A stretch of 38,817 bases of DNA, from contig JAKFYE010000046.1 in assembly GCA_021731045.1 (NCBI GenBank), forward strand, positions 1 through 38,817. The letters run 5' to 3'. The translations under genes and the position numbers were made by a program. This document shows positions 32,682 through 38,817 of this stretch, piece after piece. The notes beneath the pieces are model-generated. The model did not search any database and was not told where the DNA came from. It worked only from the letters and a program-made list of their open reading frames with translations. The DNA is from Bdellovibrionales bacterium. GTDB lineage: Bacteria; Bdellovibrionota; Bdellovibrionia; Bdellovibrionales; JAKFYE01. Numbering within the stretch: position 1 is the first letter of the stretch; every line of letters begins with the position of its first letter.

Positions 32682-33902
32682 TTAAACAGCAATATTCGAC
32701 ATTTCGAAAATTGGAACCATGATGGCGAATACGATGACGCCGATGACCAAGCCCATAAATACAATCATAATAGGCTCTAGAAGACTTGTGAGACCTTGCA
32801 CACTATTTTTAACTTGAAAATCATAGGCATCGGCAACCTGCGTCAACATATTTTCAAGATCGCCTGTTTTCTCACCAATATTAATCATATGAATCACGAT
32901 GGGCGGAAACTGCTGTGATTTTTTTAACGGACCCGCAATGGATTCCCCTTCAGAAATATTATCACGCGCATTCGCGATGGCTTTTGCAAGAACCGAATTG
33001 TTCACGACGTTTTTTACGATATCCATCGCCATCAGCATCGGAACTCCGCCAGCAAGTAAGGTTGAGAGAGTGCGAGTAAAGCGACTAACAGCAATGAGCC
33101 TCGCAAGTTTGCCGATCAAAGGTAACCTTAAAAGAATGGAGTCCCATTGATCCGAACCTGAAGGCGTTTTTTTCCAGTTATAAAACAGAATGCCAATGAC
33201 GACGATTGCTATGATAATCACATGCCAATAATTCACGAGCCAACCTGAAAAGCCGATAACCATTTCAGAATACCACGGCAATTTCTTATCCATTTGCTCA
33301 AAGATCGTGGACACTTTTGGAATCACATATACAAATAAAACCATGAGCATTCCGAGCGTAAACATCAGCATGAGAGCTGGATATGCGACGGCCGACTGAA
33401 TTTTTTTTTGTAATTCGTTTTGAGATTCGGTGAACTCGGCAAGACGAAGCAAAATGACATCGAGGGTTCCCGAAGCTTCTCCGGCTTCGACCATCGAAAT
33501 ATAAATTTTATCAAAAATTTTAGGGTATTTGGACAACGCGCGATGAAACTGGCCACCTTCGTTCACCGCATTTTTGATATCCCCCATAGTATCTTTAAGT
33601 GTTTGATTTTCAACTTGATCTGCGACGGCCGCTAAGGCTTCCACTAGAGGAATATTGGATTTAATCAAAGTGGCAAGTTGCCGTGTCATCATTGCGAGAT
33701 CATCTACGGAGACACGACCACTAACTTGAAGACCACCTTGAGCTTTTCTTTTTTCAACGGCTTTTTGTTTATTTTTAAGGTCGACAATAAAAATGCCGTC
33801 GCGTTTTAACTTCATTCGAGCGCCGCGAACATTGTCGGCATCTAATGAGCCGCGTATGTTTTTTCCGTCTTTGGTGAGACCTTTATACTCGAAAACAGGC
33901 AT
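32682..33902 (-). CDS. gspF: Type II secretion inner-membrane protein GspF
   Basis: 406 residues, the normal length. Two T2SSF domains (about 70-190 and 275-395), each followed by hydrophobic segments: ALMLMFTLGMLMVLFVYVIP (~174-193), YWHVIIIAIVVIGILFYNWK (~224-243) and a last one, EPIMIVFMGLVIGVIVFAIM (~375-394). Conserved pieces include MTRQLATLIKSNIPLVEALA and SRFTRTLSTLLAGGVPMLMA. It is the polytopic core that works with the GspE ATPase. A REP pair lies in the 108 bases before it. Confidence 0.96.
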   Translation of the reverse strand: MPVFEYKGLTKDGKNIRGSLDADNVRGARMKLKRDGIFIVDLKNKQKAVEKRKAQGGLQVSGRVSVDDLAMMTRQLATLIKSNIPLVEALAAVADQVENQTLKDTMGDIKNAVNEGGQFHRALSKYPKIFDKIYISMVEAGEASGTLDVILLRLAEFTESQNELQKKIQSAVAYPALMLMFTLGMLMVLFVYVIPKVSTIFEQMDKKLPWYSEMVIGFSGWLVNYWHVIIIAIVVIGILFYNWKKTPSGSDQWDSILLRLPLIGKLARLIAVSRFTRTLSTLLAGGVPMLMAMDIVKNVVNNSVLAKAIANARDNISEGESIAGPLKKSQQFPPIVIHMINIGEKTGDLENMLTQVADAYDFQVKNSVQGLTSLLEPIMIVFMGLVIGVIVFAIMVPIFEMSNIAV

Positions 33903-33941
33903 ACGCTATTGTCGATCTTGGAGTCTTTGTTCGTCAATGAG

Positions 33942-33998
33942 AAGGTGCCTACCACCTTTTGTGGATGCGTAGCATCCACAAAAGGTGGTAGGCACCTT
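33942..33998. repeat. Inverted REP pair (BIME) between gspE and gspF
   Basis: Two REP copies head to head give a perfect 27-bp inverted repeat, 33942-33968 and 33972-33998, with only GTA in the centre. In the gspE-gspF mRNA this would be a very strong hairpin. Each arm matches the first 27 bases of the repeats at 1121 and 21328, minus two leading A. Confidence 0.95.
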
Positions 33999-34010
33999 TC
34001 GAGCGCGAGA

Positions 34011-35699
34011 TCAATCGTCGGTTTGAGAATTTGAAATCAGTTCTTCTACCGTCGTGATGCCAGCAAGAACTTTTCGAATACCGTCGTGACGGAGGGTGCG
34101 CATTCCGCGATCTGTCGCGTACTTTTTAATAGTACCACCATCTTTTCGTTGCATGATGAGTTGACGAATATCTTCGGTGACCAGCAATAATTCTGCAATA
34201 TTGGTTCGGCCAATGTAGCCTTTTTGGTTGCATTGACCGCAACCGACTGCTCGGTAAATGACTCCATTGGGAACTTGATCTCGTCGCACTTCTAACGTCG
34301 CCAATTCGGAATCAGTCGGGGTGTGTTGTTCTTTACAATGCGGGCATAAAACGCGAATGAGTCGTTGTGCCATAACGCCTAAAAGGGACGAAGCAATTAA
34401 GAAAGGTTCACAACCCATATCAATCAAACGTGGGAACGCTCCGGCAGAATCATTTGTGTGAATTGTTGAAAGTACTAAGTGACCAGTAAGAGACGCATTG
34501 ATCGCGATCTCGGCGGTTTCTAAATCACGAATCTCCCCAATCATTACGATATCAGGATCTTGACGAAGAATTGCGCGTAATCCGTTCGCGAAAGTCAGAC
34601 CAATTTTAGAATTCGCCTGAATCTGTCCGATCCCATGAATGCGTTGTTCCACAGGATCTTCGACCGTAATAATATTTTTATCGATACTATTAATCTTCAT
34701 TAGCGATGCATATAAAGTTGTCGATTTACCAGAACCCGTAGGGCCGGTAACCAATATAATTCCGTATGTTTTTTGGAGTAGCTCTCCAAGGGTACCCATG
34801 AGCTCCTGCGAAAAGCCGAGTTGCTCAAGTTCTAAAATGACGTTGGATCTATCTTGCAAACGCATCACGAGACGTTCACCAAAAGCCGTTGGCACCGAGC
34901 TTAAACGAATATCAATATCCTTGCCCGCAAGTTTTAAAGGAATGCGTCCATCTTGTGGCAAACGTTTTTCAGCGATGTTAAGGTTGCCCATTACTTTGAT
35001 TCTAGATGTAATCGCATTTTGCAATTTTTTAGGTGGTTTAAAGATATCGTACAAAATACCGTCGATACGAAACCTTACGACCATATCACGCTCGTAAGGT
35101 TCGACGTGAATATCAGACGCCTTTTCTTTGACCGCGCGAAAGAGGAGGGTATTGACGAGTTTAATGACGGGTGCTTCATCGTCTCCCGCTTGCAAAAGAT
35201 CCGTGATCGGTTCATCTAAATCGTAATCTTCGTCTTCAAGATCATCGAGCCCTTCTAAGGCCGCGGTGCTTTTTTCATAAACTTTATTGATCGCATCTTG
35301 CACACGACTGCTCGTTGTGACGAGGGCTTTCGTAGGTTTATTGAAAATCGCGCGCAAATCATCAAGCACTTTATAGTTAAGCGGGTTCGAAATTAAAATA
35401 CGAACAACGCCGTTTTCTTCTTTGTACGGAAGAATCTCGTGATTTTTTGCGTAGTTGATCGGAATATTGCGTACAAGGTCGACAGTAATATCGTTGATCG
35501 GGATATCTTTTATAAAATCCACGTGCATGGCTTTACAAAGTGCCATCAAAAGCTCGTCGGCCGTCGTGAGATCACTCGCGCTGAGATGATCGCCGATTTT
35601 AACACCGGCGTCGTTTTCTGTTTGAAAAAGTGTGCTCAACTCACTCTGAGTGATGGACGTACTTTTTAGTAGAATATTCTCAACGTTTTCGTTAGCCAT
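34011..35699 (-). CDS. gspE: Type II secretion ATPase GspE
   Basis: 562 residues. Secretion ATPase that powers pseudopilus assembly. N-terminal GspE domain (~1-150), an acidic linker (DDLEDEDYDLDEP, ~152-164), then the ATPase. The Walker A motif is GPTGSGKST (319-327), the Asp box includes ITVEDPVEQ, the Walker B region is ILRQDPDIVMIGEIRD and the His box contains LVLSTIHTNDS. The zinc-binding tetracysteine is complete: Cys452, Cys455, Cys487, Cys490. The start overlaps the gspD stop by one base (TAATG). An intact REP hairpin sits just after its stop. Confidence 0.97.
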   Translation of the reverse strand: MANENVENILLKSTSITQSELSTLFQTENDAGVKIGDHLSASDLTTADELLMALCKAMHVDFIKDIPINDITVDLVRNIPINYAKNHEILPYKEENGVVRILISNPLNYKVLDDLRAIFNKPTKALVTTSSRVQDAINKVYEKSTAALEGLDDLEDEDYDLDEPITDLLQAGDDEAPVIKLVNTLLFRAVKEKASDIHVEPYERDMVVRFRIDGILYDIFKPPKKLQNAITSRIKVMGNLNIAEKRLPQDGRIPLKLAGKDIDIRLSSVPTAFGERLVMRLQDRSNVILELEQLGFSQELMGTLGELLQKTYGIILVTGPTGSGKSTTLYASLMKINSIDKNIITVEDPVEQRIHGIGQIQANSKIGLTFANGLRAILRQDPDIVMIGEIRDLETAEIAINASLTGHLVLSTIHTNDSAGAFPRLIDMGCEPFLIASSLLGVMAQRLIRVLCPHCKEQHTPTDSELATLEVRRDQVPNGVIYRAVGCGQCNQKGYIGRTNIAELLLVTEDIRQLIMQRKDGGTIKKYATDRGMRTLRHDGIRKVLAGITTVEELISNSQTDD

Positions 35700-37987
35700 T
35701 ACTCTGACTTCGCTCCATTGGTCGACATCGTGTCAAGCTTACTTGATTTACGATACATTTTATCAATTTGCTTTCCGTAAGGATCGCGTCCGCCGTAATT
35801 GTTTTTAACAAAGTCGAGGCGTTCATTTAATTTTTTGCCTAAAAGATTATTGTGCTCTTGCGGAGAACGAATAATTTTTGGTGTTAAGAACACCAAAAGA
35901 TTTAACTTTCTCTTTTCAGTCGAGCTCCCTTTGAACAGCCATCCAATAATCGGAATGTCGCCTAGAATCGGAACTTTTTGTTCTTCCGACTGCTCGTCCT
36001 CTCGAATTAAGCCCCCGATAACTGCCGTTTCGCCATCATTAATAACGATATTTGTTTTAACCGAACGTTCACTGAGCACAACGGCGTTCTCGGCTAAGTT
36101 TTTAGCCGCGACAATCGTTTTTGAAAGTTGCTTAATCTGTTGATCTACTTTCAAGCGAACTGTGGAATTTTGTGGACTCACGTACGGCGTAATTCTTAAT
36201 TTAATTGTCGCCTTTTCACGATCGATTCCAGTCGTAGAGGTCGAACCTGTCGTAGCCGATTTAGTCCCGATCGGCACGTTATCCCCAACTTCGATTTCGG
36301 CTTCTTCGTTGTTCAACGCCATAATCTGCGGTGTGGAAAGGATATTTACGTTCGTTTGCGTCTTTAAAAATTTAATAAAGCTGACAAAGCTTGTAATCGA
36401 AGTCGTACCGCCGCCGGGAACTGTGATATCAAAGACCTTGCCGGAACCAAAACCCAGCGTCGCGCCTTGGTCGCCAGAGACGTTGAGAATATCTTCGAGC
36501 TTTCCGCCGTTAAAACCCATTCGCCCGACACCTTTGGTGTTCGGATCAAATTGATAGTACGTCGCATTCCAAGAGTTTTTATTGGTCGCATTGAGCTCCA
36601 TAATCAAACCCTCAACGTAAACTTGATCTTTCGGAATATCGACTTTTCCGAGCAAACTTAACACAACCTCATAGTCTTGGCGGCTAGCTGTGACGAGAAG
36701 GCTGTTCGTATCTTTATTGGACGTAATTTTAACATCGCCTCCAAATAACCCCGAAGATCCACTGGAGCTTGTCGATGGCGGGACACCTGATGGTGGAGCA
36801 AAATTGGGAATCTCGCCCATACCAGCCGGTTTTTTTACGTCTTTCGCGATTCCTTGCAAAGATTCGGCAATTTTTTCGGCGTCTCCATATTTTACGTAGT
36901 AAACATACACGCCTCCAGAATCTTCAGGGCGAATTTCGTAATCCAATTTTCTCACCAAATCGCGAATTTTTTTAATTCCAGCCTTGTTGCCCACAACAAT
37001 AATGGCGTTCGTGCGATCATCAGGTAAAACCATAGAAAACGCGTTGTTTCCGGTACCTTGCTCGCCGGTACGATTAAATCGTGGAATACCTGCGGTAAAG
37101 CCTCGTCCTTGTCGCTTGCCCTCACCTTTATTAATGATCTGATCGATCAAATCCGCCATGTCTTTTGCTTTCGCATGTCGAATCGGAATCACTTCGAGTT
37201 GCTCCTCGAAGCCTTGAATATCTAACTGTGCAAGAATTTTCATTACGCGTTCAATGTTGGAGCCGTAATCAGAAATAATAAGTGAGTTTGTAGGTTCATA
37301 AGGATTAAGCTCGCCATCTTTAGAGGTTAAATTTCGCAATTGTTTATTCACTTCGCCGGCCGAAATATGCTTTAAGTGAATAATGCGAGTAATGATTTGA
37401 TCCGTGTTTGGTGTATACGCACCCGTATAAATTTCGATGCTATCGCGAGAGGCGGTACGAGTTTGTCGGATTTTTAAAAACTTTCCGCTCGGTACAACCG
37501 TAAATCCGTTAATCGCAAGGGCCGAAAGAAACGCCTTATAAGCTTCGGCAACCGTGATAGGTGTCGGCGCAATAATTGTGATTTTGCCACGTACAGAAGG
37601 TTCCACGATAAAGTTCTTGCCGGTTAATTCTGAAATCGCTTTTACGATGTCAGAAATCTCGGCATTCGGATAATCGAAGCTGTCGATAATCTCTGGGTAA
37701 TTCTCGTTTGTGATGTCTTCAGGCTGGGCTTGGCTAAAAGGAACACTGCGATTTCGTTTTTTAACAGCATCAAACGATGAGCTGCCGCCACCTGAACTGT
37801 CTGCTGGCGGAGGCAAATTCGCATCTCCGCTTTCTCCACCCTGAAATGTTGGGGGCGGCGGGGGAGGAGGTGCTTCAAACTCATCGTTATCTTCTAAAAA
37901 GTCATCGGGAACTTGTGCGAGAGCATTAAAGCCCACCACACAGCAGAAAATTAATATAAAAGCCGACGTCCATTTTTGCGACTTCAT
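35699..37987 (-). CDS. gspD: Type II secretion outer-membrane secretin GspD
   Basis: 762 residues from the ATG at 37987, chosen because AAGGAT stands 10 bases upstream and the signal peptide (SQKWTSAFILIFCCVVGFNA) starts there. An in-frame TTG at 38020 is less likely. The mature protein starts with an acidic and Pro-rich linker (EAPPPPPPPTFQGG, then SSGGGSS). N0 begins near FDYPNAEISDIVKAISELTG and N1-N3 repeats follow. The secretin core has ILSTPQIMALNNEEAEIEVG and VPILGDIPIIGWLFKGSSTE. It forms the multimeric outer-membrane gate. A basic C-terminal tail (GKQIDKMYRKSSKLD) may be the S-domain-like region. Confidence 0.96.
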   Translation of the reverse strand: MKSQKWTSAFILIFCCVVGFNALAQVPDDFLEDNDEFEAPPPPPPPTFQGGESGDANLPPPADSSGGGSSSFDAVKKRNRSVPFSQAQPEDITNENYPEIIDSFDYPNAEISDIVKAISELTGKNFIVEPSVRGKITIIAPTPITVAEAYKAFLSALAINGFTVVPSGKFLKIRQTRTASRDSIEIYTGAYTPNTDQIITRIIHLKHISAGEVNKQLRNLTSKDGELNPYEPTNSLIISDYGSNIERVMKILAQLDIQGFEEQLEVIPIRHAKAKDMADLIDQIINKGEGKRQGRGFTAGIPRFNRTGEQGTGNNAFSMVLPDDRTNAIIVVGNKAGIKKIRDLVRKLDYEIRPEDSGGVYVYYVKYGDAEKIAESLQGIAKDVKKPAGMGEIPNFAPPSGVPPSTSSSGSSGLFGGDVKITSNKDTNSLLVTASRQDYEVVLSLLGKVDIPKDQVYVEGLIMELNATNKNSWNATYYQFDPNTKGVGRMGFNGGKLEDILNVSGDQGATLGFGSGKVFDITVPGGGTTSITSFVSFIKFLKTQTNVNILSTPQIMALNNEEAEIEVGDNVPIGTKSATTGSTSTTGIDREKATIKLRITPYVSPQNSTVRLKVDQQIKQLSKTIVAAKNLAENAVVLSERSVKTNIVINDGETAVIGGLIREDEQSEEQKVPILGDIPIIGWLFKGSSTEKRKLNLLVFLTPKIIRSPQEHNNLLGKKLNERLDFVKNNYGGRDPYGKQIDKMYRKSSKLDTMSTNGAKSE

Positions 37988-38022
37988 TGCTGACCATCCT
38001 TGGTTATTCGCACTGCTCAAAA

Positions 38023-38817
38023 CTAATTAATATTATAATTCAAATTTTCTTTACTTCCATTTCGATCGACTTCGATCGAAATGCGATTGGAGTTTCTTAG
38101 TGACTGATAGAGCTCCATGGCTTTCGCCGGGCTATCCACCGGCTCGCCGTTAACTCCTTTAATCACGTCTCCAACTTTTATTCCTAATTTTTCATAAATA
38201 CTTCCGGGCATAATATCCAAAATTTTAAAACCATCGATCTTGCCGTTTGGTAACGTGTTAGGCTCTGCACGAGCCTGCTGTAAAAGCTGTGGCAAATTAC
38301 GAATATAATTATTCACTTCACTGCGCGGTAAAGAAAAGTCGGTCGGCCCAGCTTCACCAACCGGCGCCGTTTTTTCAGAACGCATGCCAAACGAAATTCC
38401 GCTGCCATCTTTGATTTCCACGTACTCGTTACGACCCGTTTGTGAGTTTCTAAAGATGGCGCGCTTACGGTCTACGCGTAAGAGAATTCCGTAACTTTCA
38501 ATCTCATCGTTCACGACGTACGGTAAAATTTTAGGCGTACCTGCTTTGATTTCGATGGTGGCCATAGATTTTGCTGGGTTTTTGTGGACGATGGTTCCGA
38601 TGAGAACCAACGGGAGGGACGTCGGAACGGCTGGTCCATCGAGGTTGTTATTGTCTTTGCCGTTCGGTTCTGAAAGCGGCGAAGGAATAATGCCATCAGA
38701 GTTAAAAATATTTCGGGTGGTGATGGCGTTGTATTGCGTTCGTAATTTTGACAAAAGTGGTGCGGGAGGGTTAGGGCGGGCCGGGGGTGCAGAGGTTGGC
38801 AGCATTTTGTCCCGCAC
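38023..38817 (-). CDS. gspC: Type II secretion protein GspC, partial
   Basis: The window ends inside this gene. The visible 264 residues lack the N-terminal membrane anchor. They comprise a Pro-rich linker (LPTSAPPARPNPPAPLLSKL), the homology region (TRNIFNSDGIIPSPLSEP, then LPLVLIGTIVHKNPAKSMAT) and a C-terminal PDZ domain (GFKILDIMPGSIYEKLGIKV, GDVIKGVNGEPVDSPAKAME). GspC links the inner-membrane platform to the GspD secretin and helps to choose substrates. A valine codon (GTG) at the edge should not be taken as the start. It is followed after 35 bases by gspD. Confidence 0.92.
   Translation of the reverse strand: MRDKMLPTSAPPARPNPPAPLLSKLRTQYNAITTRNIFNSDGIIPSPLSEPNGKDNNNLDGPAVPTSLPLVLIGTIVHKNPAKSMATIEIKAGTPKILPYVVNDEIESYGILLRVDRKRAIFRNSQTGRNEYVEIKDGSGISFGMRSEKTAPVGEAGPTDFSLPRSEVNNYIRNLPQLLQQARAEPNTLPNGKIDGFKILDIMPGSIYEKLGIKVGDVIKGVNGEPVDSPAKAMELYQSLRNSNRISIEVDRNGSKENLNYNIN

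Noticed and set aside
34639..35097. 152-codon plus-strand frame inside gspE
   Set aside because: It is antisense to conserved ATPase coding sequence, with no ribosome-binding site or recognisable domain.

Overview
The window reads as a moderately AT-rich chromosomal segment from a Bdellovibrio-like bacterium (Bdellovibrionota; inferred from gene content and protein style, not from a marker gene). The evidence is a Tol/Exb-type gliding-motility cluster of the Myxococcus/Bdellovibrio kind, a Deltaproteobacteria-style type II secretion operon with a PilM-like GspL and a GspN, many short lipoproteins, and a DUF222/HNH nuclease. No rRNA, tRNA or CRISPR was seen.

Layout. 1-1860 is an accessory zone: a DUF222-HNH endonuclease gene, four copies of a CTGTCG-CA-CGACAG palindrome (one inside the nuclease coding sequence), a dispersed REP-like repeat, and two diverged tandem copies of a ~255-base element that can fold into matching hairpins. 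1864-5715 (minus strand) holds a small membrane protein, the GTPase hflX and the malic enzyme/phosphotransacetylase fusion maeB. 5879-10123 (plus) is a compact fatty-acid beta-oxidation operon (fadI, fadJ) translationally coupled to a SIS-domain sugar-phosphate-binding protein. maeB and fadI are divergent.

10533-21323 (plus) is a nine-gene operon for an envelope-spanning, proton-driven machine: a TolQ/ExbB-like motor subunit, two TolR/ExbD-like subunits, a large secreted TPR protein, a small secreted protein, a TonB/AgmX-like energy transducer, a lipoprotein, an outer-membrane beta-barrel, a second TPR protein and a von Willebrand A lipoprotein (ten coding sequences counting the small secreted one). 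The order and protein types match the Agl/Glt gliding motor-and-envelope machinery.

21324-22148 is a REP-associated tyrosine transposase (RAYT) gene bracketed by inverted copies of the same REP repeat that also occurs at 1121 and, as a 27-bp perfect inverted pair, at 33942 inside the secretion operon. 22147-24974 carries a beta-barrel protein and four lipoproteins, three of them apparently paralogous and coupled. ssb follows at 25060, with its own terminator and promoter candidate.

25657-38817 (all minus) is the type II secretion operon gspC-D-E-F-G-H-I-J-K-L-M-N. gspC is cut by the window end. The genes overlap or nearly touch except around gspF/gspG and gspE/gspF, where the REP pair sits.

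The best candidates for something undescribed are the tandem structured elements downstream of the HNH gene, the palindrome family that includes a coding copy, and the REP/RAYT system, in which the REP supplies the transposase C-terminus.
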